DNA from: Calditrichota bacterium | GTDB taxonomy: Bacteria > Electryoneota > RPQS01 | DNA length: 64,000 nucleotides | Assembly (NCBI GenBank): GCA_020637445.1 | Contig: JACJVZ010000002.1 | Location: 434,001 to 498,000 of the forward strand | Direction of reading: 5' to 3' | Part shown: piece after piece, positions 9,260-17,099 of the stretch | Numbering within the stretch: position 1 is the first letter of the stretch | Layout of the letters: each line of letters starts with the position of its first letter | Notes under the pieces: generated by a model | Database searches by the model: none | What the model saw: only the letters and a program-made list of their open reading frames with translations | What the model was told of the DNA's origin: nothing | Position numbers and translations under genes: made by a program

Positions 9260-9657
9260 TTTACTACTCCGTCAATTGAGATGTCTGGTGGAATGGTCCG
9301 ACAGTTCAAGACAAAGGTAACACCTACGCTTCGCAAAAGTCAAGAAATGCGCAACACGTTGGTGCGACCAAACAGGGAGGTTGTCCGTTCGTACCAAACG
9401 CAAAAAGCCCCCGCATTCCTGCGGGGGCTTTCTTTATCTGTACTTCTCCTGTTCCGGCCGGGTTGCGCGTCGCCCTTCACTTCGTTCAAGGGCAGGCTTA
9501 ACCCGGCTCGGCGAGTGTTTCTCGGATTCCGGCGGGGAACCGCGCTGACGCGCTTAATCGCTTCACTACGTTCGAGCGCAGGCCCCGCTCGGCGAGAACG
9601 CCAACCACCCAATTGCCGGCTTTCGCGCCAGCACACTGGGTCCAGCGCCGGCGCTGG
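9260..9657. repeat. Repeat-dense intergenic region (families D and B)
   Basis: 398 bp without a gene. It contains a strong terminator (9402-9435), then an imperfect palindromic stretch 9460-9520 (CACTTCGTTC, ACCCGGCTCGGCGAG), a family D copy at 9524-9598 (GGATTCCGGCGGGGAACCGC ... CCCCGCTCGGCGAGA), and a family B palindrome at 9625-9660 that runs into the stop codon of the SWIB gene. Family D also occurs at 26262-26308 (inverted) and 47551-47588. Confidence 0.75.
9402..9435. terminator. Intrinsic terminator
   Basis: AAAAAGCCCCCGC, loop ATTCCT, GCGGGGGCTTTCTTT: a perfect 8-bp GC stem with A and T tracts. It lies downstream of the SWIB gene on the minus strand. Confidence 0.8.
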
Positions 9658-10161
9658 TTACTTGGCGGCGGAGAGGTGCTTGCTGACGAGCTTGGTCATT
9701 TCGAACATGGAGACCTGCTTCTTGCCGAACAGCTTCATCAGCTTGTCGTCGGCATTGATCATGCGGCGGTTCGCCTTGTCCTGCAGACCGTTCTTCTTGA
9801 TGTAGTCCCAAATCTTCTTGGTGACGTCCGTGCGCGGCATCGGCTTGTTGCCAATGACATCGCCCAAGGTCGCCGACGGCATCATGGGAGCCATGAAAGC
9901 GGCATTCGGTTTACGCTTGGCGGCCTTCTTCTTGGTCGCCTTCTTGGCCGTGGCTTTCTTCTTGGTCGCCTTCTTGGCCGTAGCTTTCTTCTTGGTGGCT
10001 TTCTTCTTGGTCGCCTTCTTCGGCGCGGCCTTCTTGGCTACTTTCTTCTTGGTCGCCTTCTTAGCCGTAGCTTTCTTCTTGGTGGCTTTCTTCTTGGTCG
10101 CCTTCTTAGCCGTGGCTTTCTTCTTGGTGGCTTTCTTCTTGGTTGCCTTCTTGGTCGCCAT
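9658..10161 (-). CDS. Histone-H1-like Lys/Ala-rich protein with SWIB domain
   Basis: A 167-residue basic protein. Residues 2-85 are almost pure repeats of KKATKKKATA, the composition of bacterial histone-H1-like proteins, expected to bind DNA non-specifically. Residues of about 90-165 form a SWIB/MDM2 domain (LGDVIGNKPMPRTDVTKKIW, KNGLQDKANRRMINADDKL, FEMTKLVSKHL). SWIB domains are eukaryotic-style chromatin-remodelling modules; from family knowledge they also occur in chlamydiae and other bacteria, some with Lys-rich tails. The likely role is nucleoid organisation (inference). The gene is monocistronic, with AAAGGAGCTCC just before the ATG. The low-complexity DNA also gives long open frames on the other strand, which are artefacts. 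Confidence 0.88.
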   Translation of the reverse strand: MATKKATKKKATKKKATAKKATKKKATKKKATAKKATKKKVAKKAAPKKATKKKATKKKATAKKATKKKATAKKATKKKAAKRKPNAAFMAPMMPSATLGDVIGNKPMPRTDVTKKIWDYIKKNGLQDKANRRMINADDKLMKLFGKKQVSMFEMTKLVSKHLSAAK

Positions 10162-10810
10162 GTGGAGCTCCTTTGCTCGATGGTTATTAGTTCTGAGGGA
10201 GTATCTTGCAGTCAGTTGTTACCCAAAAACGGGGGCGGGGACTGCGGCGTCCCTACGCGATGATCGGGCTGTGCGGCAGCCCGTACCGTCTATCTATAAG
10301 CCCGAAGACAACGTTTTCGAGCATGCAATCAAAGGAGTAGCAGCGCACACACACAGCGCTAATCGCAAATATACTCACAAAAAGAATTTTGTCAAGAGGG
10401 TATGCCCTGCTACAGTCATAAGAACGCAGGACAGTCCACAAGAGTTGCAACGCGCGTCCGTGTCAGTCACGGATGGCTTCGAAAGTTCTCCGCGAAAGCC
10501 TTGCTGCCAGTCGCGAACAAGACCGAACGGCGCCTTGCGACAGGCTTCTGTCATAGGGGAAGGGGGAGTTTTCAGTCTGAGAAGTATTTGAAAGTGAGTA
10601 AGTTGCGAAGTTCGGCGAAGCAGGAGTTATCAGTCGGGGAAGCAGCTTCTATCGTGCTCGCTCGCTGGTGCATATCGTCCATGCGAGTAGACACAAAGGA
10701 ATGCCGCTCCCGTCTTGCACGGGCGCTTTTCCCCTATGAAAACAGCTTTCTCCGTCTGTGACGGAACGACCTTGAATGAAAAAAATTTGCGGAGAACGCC
10801 TCCGTTTTGG

Positions 10811-10936
10811 ATTGAAATATGAAATATGAAGTATGAATTATGAAGGCGGAAACAGACATCGGAGAAGGTATGAGGTCAGAGGTGGGAGGTATGAACCGGG
10901 AAGGGGCGAGAGCTTGAAGTCAGAAGTCCGAAGTCA
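10811..10936. repeat. Cluster of three heptamer arrays
   Basis: Five TATGAAR-type units (10811-10845), three GAGGTNN units (10872-10892) and three GAAGTCN units (10916-10936). All have period 7 and are purine-rich on the + strand. They resemble in design the short tandemly repeated repetitive (STRR) heptamers described in cyanobacteria. Confidence 0.75.
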
Positions 10937-11047
10937 AAACAGGGCATCCGCAGCAGATGCCGCCGCGAGAAAATTCTTGAGTGCGCAGAGTGTGATTTTT
11001 GGAGCGTGTCGTCCGGTATTAGGGGGAGTGATGAGAATTTAGGTGAA

Positions 11048-11076
11048 TTGAGTTTCGAAGGGGAAATGGGTATATT
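11048..11076 (+). promoter_or_regulatory. Candidate promoter of aceE
   Basis: TTGAGT at 11048-11053 and TATATT at 11071-11076 separated by exactly 17 bp, both close to the sigma-70 consensus. It lies 80 bp upstream of the aceE ATG. The leader between contains a GC-rich hairpin region around 11100-11130. Confidence 0.6.
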
Positions 11077-11155
11077 AAAGGTTGCATTCAAGAGAGACAG
11101 GCGCTCCCGGCCAGGACCGGTGCGGCGCCGGATAGCCATAGGAAAGGACCTCTAA

Positions 11156-13891
11156 ATGAGTAATTCTACACAGGCTGACGACAAGCTGACACTGGAGAAT
11201 ATCCACGAAAGCTCGGCCTTTAACCCATATCGCGGCCAATCACTTCCTGAAGATATCGAGATTCAGGAGTGGACAGAGTCGCTGGACTACGAGTTTGAAC
11301 AAGGCGGACCGGAACGTGTGCAAGCCCTATTGCACTGGTTGCAGATTCACGCCCAGAAGCAGGGCGTGTCGGTGCCGTTTCCGCTAACCACTCCGTATGT
11401 GAACACGATTCCCGCCGACAAGCAGCCCGCATTTCCGGGCAGTCGTGAAATCGAGCGCCGCATCAAGAGCATCATCCGCTGGAATGCGATGGCGATGGTC
11501 GTGCGTGCGAACCGTGCCGAAGACGGCATCGGTGGACATATCTCCACCTACGCGTCCGTCGCGACGCTGTTCGAAATCGGCTTCAACCATTTCTTTAAAG
11601 GCCCCCAGCACGCCGACGGCGCCGATCAAATCTACTTCCAAGGTCATGCGTCGCCGGGAATCTACGCGCGCGCATTCTTGGAAGGACGGATCTCCATCGA
11701 GCAGTTGCGTAACTTCCGTCACGAACTGCGGCCCGAAGGCGGACTCTCGTCCTACCCGCACCCGTGGTTGATGCCGAATTTCTGGCAATTCCCGACGGTG
11801 TCGATGGGACTCGGGCCGATCACAGCCATTTATCAGGCACGGTTCAACCGCTATCTGGAAAACCGCAGCCTGAAGCCAAGTACCGATTCGCACGTATGGG
11901 CGTTTTTGGGTGACGGTGAAACGGACGAGCCGGAAGCGCTCGGCGCCATCGGACTCGCCGGACGCGAAAAGCTCGACAATCTGATCTTCGTTGTCAACTG
12001 TAACCTGCAAAGACTCGACGGGCCGGTGCGCGGCAATGGGAAGATCATTCAGGAACTTGAGACGATTTTCCGGGGCGCGGGTTGGAATGTCGTCAAGCTC
12101 ATCTGGGGCAATGACTGGGATTATCTGCTCGCCGAAGACAAAAGCGGCAAGCTGGTCAAGCGGATGGGTGAAGCGCTCGACGGAGATTACCAAAAGTATT
12201 CGGTGGAATCGGGCGCGTACATTCGCCAGCACTTCTTTGGGATCGATCCCGATCTGCTGGCAATGGTGGATCATCTTTCCGATGAGCAATTGCTTAAGAT
12301 GCGCCGCGGCGGACACGATCCGGAAAAAGTTTACGCCGCTTACAAGGCCGCAGTCGAGCACAAAGGTCAACCGACCGTCGTTTTGGCGCAGACCATCAAA
12401 GGTTACGGCCTGGGCGAAGCAGGCGAAGGCCGCAACATCACGCACCAGCAGAAGAAGCTCAACGACGAAGAGCTGCGGCACTTCCGCACGCGCTTCGGGA
12501 TTCCCATTTCGGATGAAGCCATCGCCGCCACGCCGCTCTACAAGCCGCCGCACGACAGCCCCGAGATGAAATACATTAGGGAGCGCCGCGAAGCGCTGGG
12601 CGGCTCGATGCCGCAGCGCAATGTCACGGTGGAGCCGATCGCACCTCCCGCGAAAGATTTCTGGAAAGAGTTCTTCGAGAGCAGCGGCGAGCGCGAAGTT
12701 TCGACGACGATGGTGTTCGTCAGAATTCTGGCCAAACTTCTGAAAGACGAAGCGTGGGGCAAGTTTGTCGTGCCGATCGTGCCGGATGAAGCGCGCACGT
12801 TTGGTATGGAAGCGCTGTTCCGCCAAGTCGGAATCTATTCGAGCATCGGCCAGAACTATGAGCCGGTCGACCGCGCGTCTCTTCTATATTATAAAGAGGC
12901 GACGGACGGGCAGATTTTGGAAGAGGGAATCACCGAAGCGGGTTCGATGTCGAGCTTCATCGCGGCGGGGACGGCCTATGCCAATCACGGGCTGAACATG
13001 ATTCCGTTTTTCACGTTCTATTCGATGTTCGGGCCGCAACGCATCGGCGATTTGATTTGGGCCGCGGGTGACGCGCGCTGCAAGGGTTTTATGATGGGCG
13101 CGACGGCCGGACGCACGACATTGAACGGCGAAGGACTTCAGCACGAAGACGGACACAGTCCGATTTTGACTCTGCCGACGCCGAACCTGATGGTGTATGA
13201 TATCGCGTTCGGCTACGAACTCGCGCTGATTATCCGCGACGGTATGAAGCGGATGTATCAGGATCAGGAAGATATTTTCTACTATCTGACGATTCAGAAC
13301 GAAAATTATTCGCATCCGGAGATGCCGAAGGGTGTTGAAGAGGGCGTATTGAAGGGACTTTATCTCTACAAGAAATCCGACGACAAAAAGGCGAAGCTGC
13401 GGGTGAATTTGTTCGGATCGGGTTCGATTATGCTCGGTGTGTTGGAAGCGCAGAAGATGCTCTCGGAAAAATACGGCATCGCGGCGGATGTGTATAGTGT
13501 GACGAGCTATAAGACTCTTTACACGGAAGCGCTGGCGTGCGAACGCTGGAATATGCTCAATCCGACTGAGACTGCGAAGGTTCCGTATGTGACGCAGGCG
13601 ATGAAGGGCGCGGCCGAGATTACGATTGCTGCTTCGGATTATATGAAGGCGCAGAGTGATTTGATTCGCAGCTACGTACCGGGCGATTTTCACTCTTTGG
13701 GAACGGACGGATTTGGACGCAGCGAAAGCCGTGAAGCGCTCAGAGATTTCTTTGAAGTGAGCGCGCCGTATATCGTGCAGGCCGCGCTGACGAAGCTCAC
13801 GCAGCAGGGGAAGATCAAGCCCGATGTTGTGGCGGGGCATATGAAGGAGTTTGGGATTTTGGCGGGGAAATTGGATCCTTGGGTGGCGTAA
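11156..13891 (+). CDS. aceE: Pyruvate dehydrogenase E1 component (homodimeric type)
   Basis: 911 residues, the normal length of the single-chain AceE family. It decarboxylates pyruvate with thiamine diphosphate and acetylates the lipoyl group of E2. Near residues 252-282 it has the ThDP-binding motif GDGETDEPEALGAI...NLIFVVNCN. Other family segments are IGGHISTYASVATLFEIGFN, IYFQGHASPGIYARAFLEGR, and in the C-terminal half TAGRTTLNGEGLQHEDGHS. AAAGGACC precedes the ATG. It should act with aceF and lpdA to make acetyl-CoA, but two unrelated genes (tcmP and a DUF5131 gene) lie between aceE and aceF. Confidence 0.97.
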   Translation: MSNSTQADDKLTLENIHESSAFNPYRGQSLPEDIEIQEWTESLDYEFEQGGPERVQALLHWLQIHAQKQGVSVPFPLTTPYVNTIPADKQPAFPGSREIERRIKSIIRWNAMAMVVRANRAEDGIGGHISTYASVATLFEIGFNHFFKGPQHADGADQIYFQGHASPGIYARAFLEGRISIEQLRNFRHELRPEGGLSSYPHPWLMPNFWQFPTVSMGLGPITAIYQARFNRYLENRSLKPSTDSHVWAFLGDGETDEPEALGAIGLAGREKLDNLIFVVNCNLQRLDGPVRGNGKIIQELETIFRGAGWNVVKLIWGNDWDYLLAEDKSGKLVKRMGEALDGDYQKYSVESGAYIRQHFFGIDPDLLAMVDHLSDEQLLKMRRGGHDPEKVYAAYKAAVEHKGQPTVVLAQTIKGYGLGEAGEGRNITHQQKKLNDEELRHFRTRFGIPISDEAIAATPLYKPPHDSPEMKYIRERREALGGSMPQRNVTVEPIAPPAKDFWKEFFESSGEREVSTTMVFVRILAKLLKDEAWGKFVVPIVPDEARTFGMEALFRQVGIYSSIGQNYEPVDRASLLYYKEATDGQILEEGITEAGSMSSFIAAGTAYANHGLNMIPFFTFYSMFGPQRIGDLIWAAGDARCKGFMMGATAGRTTLNGEGLQHEDGHSPILTLPTPNLMVYDIAFGYELALIIRDGMKRMYQDQEDIFYYLTIQNENYSHPEMPKGVEEGVLKGLYLYKKSDDKKAKLRVNLFGSGSIMLGVLEAQKMLSEKYGIAADVYSVTSYKTLYTEALACERWNMLNPTETAKVPYVTQAMKGAAEITIAASDYMKAQSDLIRSYVPGDFHSLGTDGFGRSESREALRDFFEVSAPYIVQAALTKLTQQGKIKPDVVAGHMKEFGILAGKLDPWVA

Positions 13892-13906
13892 CGCGGAGGG
13901 GAAATT
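13892..13906. repeat. Partial family A repeat at the aceE-tcmP junction
   Basis: CGCGGAGGGGAAATT directly after the aceE stop codon is identical to the right half of the family A copy at 46478-46492. The left, C-rich half is missing here. It may mark an insertion scar. Confidence 0.5.
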
Positions 13907-13940
13907 GTCGTACTTGCTAGAACAGCACTAGGAGAAGACC

Positions 13941-14777
13941 ATGAAAGACGACGTTATAGGCGATTGGTCAGAAAACAAGCTAGAAATTATCGAGAAGTAC
14001 GCCAGGCCTTACTCGCAAATCATGACGAGCAAGGGTTTCTATCACATTTACATTGACGCATTTGCAGGATCTGGTCGGCACATATCGCGACGATCAGAAA
14101 AGGAAGTGCTCGGTTCTCCGCGGATTGCGCTTGCAACTTCGCCGCCTTTCAGAGAGTACCATTTTGTGGAGTGGAACGAGAAAAGAGCAGAAGGACTCCG
14201 AGTTCTTGAACAAGAACACAGCAATCTCAAAGTATATTTCGGCGATTGCAACAACGTCTTGCCTCGCGAAATATTCCCCCTTCTCGCAAGATCTGGAAAA
14301 CAGAGAGCATTGTGTATCCTCGATCCATATGCCCTCAATTATGATTGGAACCTGATATGCGCGGCTGCACAAACGAAAAAGGTCGATTTGATCTTGACGT
14401 TTATGATGATGGATGTACAAATGAATGTTTTGTTGAAAGACCCCAATACAATAAAGGAAACTCAGGCAAAAAGGCTCACACGTTCTTGGGGAGATGAAAC
14501 ATGGCGAAAAGCGGCCTATGAGGTTCACGACGAACAACTTAACATGTTTGGTGGGAGCGATCGAGTAAAGACGGGCAGTCTGCACTTTGCGAAAGAGTAT
14601 GGACGTAGGCTGAAAGAGGTTGCGGGGTTTGAATATGTTTCTGATCCAGTTGAAATGTTGAACTCTCGTAAAGGGACAGTCTACTATCTCTATTTCATGA
14701 GCCATGCCTCTGTCGCGTTAAAGATAATGAAAGACATTGTTACAAGACTTCGAAAGAGACAGGTTGGGCATGCCTAA
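13941..14777 (+). CDS. tcmP: Three-Cys-motif partner protein TcmP
   Basis: 278 residues. The pattern matches the TcmP family (TIGR04474): GDWSENKLEIIEKYARPYSQ at the N-terminus, a SAM-methyltransferase-like IDAFAGSG at residues 38-45, VEWNEKRAEGL, FGDCNNVLP, and LDPYALNYDW at residues 127-136. The family is named for its regular pairing with a protein that has a three-cysteine motif, and exactly such a gene follows, overlapping by 8 nt. The biochemical role of the pair is unknown; the fold suggests modification of a nucleic acid or protein (inference). AGGAG sits 7 nt before the ATG. The gene is visibly more A/T-rich than aceE and aceF, which suggests transfer. Confidence 0.9.
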   Translation: MKDDVIGDWSENKLEIIEKYARPYSQIMTSKGFYHIYIDAFAGSGRHISRRSEKEVLGSPRIALATSPPFREYHFVEWNEKRAEGLRVLEQEHSNLKVYFGDCNNVLPREIFPLLARSGKQRALCILDPYALNYDWNLICAAAQTKKVDLILTFMMMDVQMNVLLKDPNTIKETQAKRLTRSWGDETWRKAAYEVHDEQLNMFGGSDRVKTGSLHFAKEYGRRLKEVAGFEYVSDPVEMLNSRKGTVYYLYFMSHASVALKIMKDIVTRLRKRQVGHA

Positions 14778-15498
14778 ATCCTCAATCGAGTGGACGCACT
14801 CCACATGGAACCCTGTTACTGGTTGTAACAAGATTAGTCAGGGATGCAAATTCTGTTACGCCGAGCGGATGGCGAAGCGACTTCACGGAATGGGGCTTGA
14901 GAAGTATCGTAATGGATTTGAGGTAACGCTTCATCCCGAAGTGGTTGAGTTGCCAATCTACTGGCCGGAGCCTCAGACCATATTCGTGAACTCGATGAGC
15001 GATTTGTTTCACGAGAAAGTACCGCGAGACTACATTCTTGACATATTCATTACGATGGCTGTAGCTGATTGGCATACATACCAAGTATTGACTAAGCGTT
15101 CAGCGCGTCTTGCAGGATTGAGTAAGTTCCTGGAATGGCCGGAAAATGTTTGGATGGGTGTTAGTGTCGAGAATGAGGATGTGCTATTCCGAATTGATGA
15201 TCTGCGAGCAAGTGATGCGAAGGTGAAATTCCTGTCATGTGAGCCGCTTATTGGCCCACTGCGAAACATGAACCTTGAAGGAATAGACTGGGTGATTGTC
15301 GGAGGTGAGTCTGGTCCTGGCGCTCGTTACATTTCACCTGACTGGGTACGCGACATTCGTGATCAATGCCAAAGAGCTGGCGTCGCGTTCTTTTTCAAGC
15401 AGTGGGGCGGTGTGGTGAAGAGCCGTACGGGCCGCACATTGGACAATCGGACGTGGGATGATATGCCCACACAATTAAACGTACTGCAGGAAGCATAG
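14770..15498 (+). CDS. DUF5131 (phage Gp37/Gp68-type) three-Cys-motif protein
   Basis: 242 residues from the ATG that overlaps the end of tcmP. Residues 7-32 (IEWTHSTWNPVTGC, then GCKFCYAE) contain Cys19, Cys26 and Cys29, a C-x6-C-x2-C motif resembling an iron-sulfur or radical-SAM-like site. Later family segments are IFVNSMSDLFHEKVP, YQVLTKR, VWMGVSVEN, LSCEPLIGP and WVIVGGESGPGAR. This is Pfam DUF5131, first seen in phages and mobile DNA, function unknown. An upstream longer frame exists, but the N-terminal MPKSSIEWTHSTWNP is the family start. Its last codons (CAGGAAGC) double as the ribosome binding site of aceF, so the pair is embedded in the pdh transcript. Confidence 0.9.
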   Translation: MPKSSIEWTHSTWNPVTGCNKISQGCKFCYAERMAKRLHGMGLEKYRNGFEVTLHPEVVELPIYWPEPQTIFVNSMSDLFHEKVPRDYILDIFITMAVADWHTYQVLTKRSARLAGLSKFLEWPENVWMGVSVENEDVLFRIDDLRASDAKVKFLSCEPLIGPLRNMNLEGIDWVIVGGESGPGARYISPDWVRDIRDQCQRAGVAFFFKQWGGVVKSRTGRTLDNRTWDDMPTQLNVLQEA

Positions 15499-15501
15499 CG
15501 A

Positions 15502-16791
15502 ATGCCTGATTTCAAAATACCATTTCTTGGAGACGGCATCACTAAGGGTGATGTTGTTAAATTGCTGGTCAAAGTTGGCGATACGGTCAAGGTTGATCAA
15601 GCGCTGTTTGAACTCGAAACCGACAAGGCCGTGATGGAAGTGCCGTCGGATGTCGAGGGAAAAATTACGAACATCCTGATTAAGCCGGGCGATAAAGTTG
15701 TGCCGGAACAGGTCGTGATGCAGATGGAAGGTGGGGCGGTGGCTGTCGCTGAAAAACCCGCAGCTCCCAAAGCCGAAGCGCCGAAACCTGCACCAAAGCC
15801 CGAACCAGTTGCGGCAAAAGTCGAAACCGTTCCTGCGCCAAAACCTGTTGCACCTGCGACCAACGGTCACATCAAAGACGACCGCATGCTTCCTGCCGGT
15901 CCTGCGGTGCGTCGCTTCGCTCGCGAACTGGGAGTTGATCTTTCGCAAGTCGCGGGCAGCGGCCCGCGCGGTCGGATTCTGATTGAGGACGTAAAGCTGT
16001 TCGTGCGCACGTCCGCGAAAGTTCCGAGCGCGGGCGGAGCAACCGTCAGCGCGATTGGTCCGCAACCCCTGCCGGATTTTGGCAAGTGGGGCGCAACGCA
16101 TCGTGAACCGATGTCGAATGTCCGCCGTGCAACGGCGCAAAAACTCTCGCGCGATTGGAGCACCGGCCCGCAAGTCACGCAGTTCGACGAAGCCGACGTA
16201 ACCAACATCGAAAAACTCCGCAAGCAGTTTTCTCCCTTGGCCGAAAAAGCCGGCGGCGCGCTGACGATGACCGCGATTCTTCTGAAAATCTCCGCAGCGG
16301 CGTTGAAAGTTTTCCCGCAGTTTCGCGGCAGTCTCGATTTTCAATCCGAGGAAGTCGTGTTCAAGGATTACTACCACGTCGGCGTCGCGGTGGATACCGA
16401 GCGCGGCTTGTTGGTGCCCGTGATTCGTGACGTGGATTCAAAAAACCTGATTCAACTTTCCGTCGAACTCACCGAAGCTGCCGGACGCGCGCGCGACCGC
16501 AAACTCGCGCTCGAAGAAATGCAGGGCAGCGTGTTCACGATTTCAAATTTGGGCGGCATCGGCGGTACGAACTTCACACCGATCGTCAATCAACCCGACG
16601 CCGCGATCCTCGGCGTCTCGCGCGCACAAACAAAACCCGTTTGGAACGGCAAAGAATTCGAGCCGCGCAGAATTATGCCGCTTTCGTTGTCCTATGATCA
16701 CCGTCTGATCGACGGCGCCGACGCCGCAAGATTCCTAAGATGGATCTGCCAAGCCGTCGAAGAACCGTTTGTGCTGAGCGTGGAAGGTTAG
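15502..16791 (+). CDS. aceF: Dihydrolipoamide acetyltransferase, E2 of pyruvate dehydrogenase
   Basis: 429 residues. Domains in order: one lipoyl domain (residues 1-78; lipoylated Lys about 42 in ELETDKAVMEVPS); an Ala/Pro/Lys-rich swinging linker (about 85-125); a peripheral subunit-binding domain (about 129-165, AVRRFARELGVDLSQVAGSG); and the acyltransferase core with catalytic His about 400 in SYDHRLIDGADAARFL. It moves acetyl groups from E1 to CoA. It starts 3 nt after the DUF5131 stop, so it is co-transcribed and probably coupled to it. Only one lipoyl domain is present, fewer than in E. coli AceF. Confidence 0.96.
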   Translation: MPDFKIPFLGDGITKGDVVKLLVKVGDTVKVDQALFELETDKAVMEVPSDVEGKITNILIKPGDKVVPEQVVMQMEGGAVAVAEKPAAPKAEAPKPAPKPEPVAAKVETVPAPKPVAPATNGHIKDDRMLPAGPAVRRFARELGVDLSQVAGSGPRGRILIEDVKLFVRTSAKVPSAGGATVSAIGPQPLPDFGKWGATHREPMSNVRRATAQKLSRDWSTGPQVTQFDEADVTNIEKLRKQFSPLAEKAGGALTMTAILLKISAAALKVFPQFRGSLDFQSEEVVFKDYYHVGVAVDTERGLLVPVIRDVDSKNLIQLSVELTEAAGRARDRKLALEEMQGSVFTISNLGGIGGTNFTPIVNQPDAAILGVSRAQTKPVWNGKEFEPRRIMPLSLSYDHRLIDGADAARFLRWICQAVEEPFVLSVEG

Positions 16792-17099
16792 GCACTTGAA
16801 AAGTGCCCAACGTGGCGCTGGCGCAAGTGAACTTCGATTTCGATTTGCGTTTGGCCTGTTCGGTTCTCTTAAGTAGGTCCTTACAGAGGATGACGGAAAT
16901 TCAGAACAGCGCTCGGCAAGTTTTTCAGAGGGGTTTTTCGCTACGCCGAGCCTTTGTTCAGGATGACAATGCGTTTTACATTCTCGACTTGTCTGAATAA
17001 CCCCCCTTAATCCCCCCGCGCGGCGCGGAGGGAGATCAGAAATCGACGCCGCATTTGTTTTCCTCTTTCTTCTTTTCCTCTTTCCTCTTTTTCTGAATC
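16792..17099. repeat. Repeat cluster between aceF and lpdA
   Basis: 308 bp without a gene. 16875-16974 is a family E element: AGGTCCTTACAGAGGATGAC ... TTCAGGATGACAATG, with a GCTCGGCAAG ... CTACGCCGAGC stem inside. 17001-17040 is a family A copy (CCCCCCTTAATCCCCCC ... GGAGGGAGA). 17060-17094 is a pyrimidine-rich heptamer array (CCTCTTT units) that ends 5 nt before the lpdA ATG. No promoter or Shine-Dalgarno sequence is evident in the array. Confidence 0.75.

Larger units (their letters stand above)
10162..11155. other. Long intergenic region upstream of aceE: hairpins, heptamer arrays, promoter
   Basis: About 1 kb with no credible gene. 10215-10310 carries a short palindromic stretch (GGGACTGCGGCGTCCC). 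10450-10770 has small stems (TCCGTG/CACGGA at about 10457, TCCGTC/GACGGA at about 10750) and a 10-bp inverted pair CATAGGGGAA (about 10552) with TTCCCCTATG (about 10730), hinting at a structured transcript. 10811-10845 is five heptamers (ATTGAAA, TATGAAA, TATGAAG, TATGAAT, TATGAAG). 10872-10892 is three GAGGTNN units and 10916-10936 three GAAGTCN units. 10941-10969 is a family C palindrome. The aceE promoter and leader follow. Confidence 0.6.

Noticed and set aside
9613..10591. Plus-strand frames with GRLLGRGFLLG or LVAFLAVAFFLVA repeats
   Set aside because: Low-complexity shadows of the Lys/Ala repeat DNA in the SWIB gene; they look like membrane proteins only because AAGAAG repeats reverse to CTTCTT.
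10400..10760. RNase P RNA, tmRNA or 6S RNA
   Set aside because: None of the conserved core strings of RNase P RNA or tmRNA could be found; only small generic stems are present.
11384..12826. 480-codon open frame on the minus strand opposite aceE, and a 318-codon one at 12884-13840
   Set aside because: Antisense shadows of a well-conserved enzyme gene; their translations have no family features and follow the codon bias of aceE.
15475..16377. 300-codon minus-strand frame opposite aceF
   Set aside because: Shadow of aceF; no ribosome binding site or homology.
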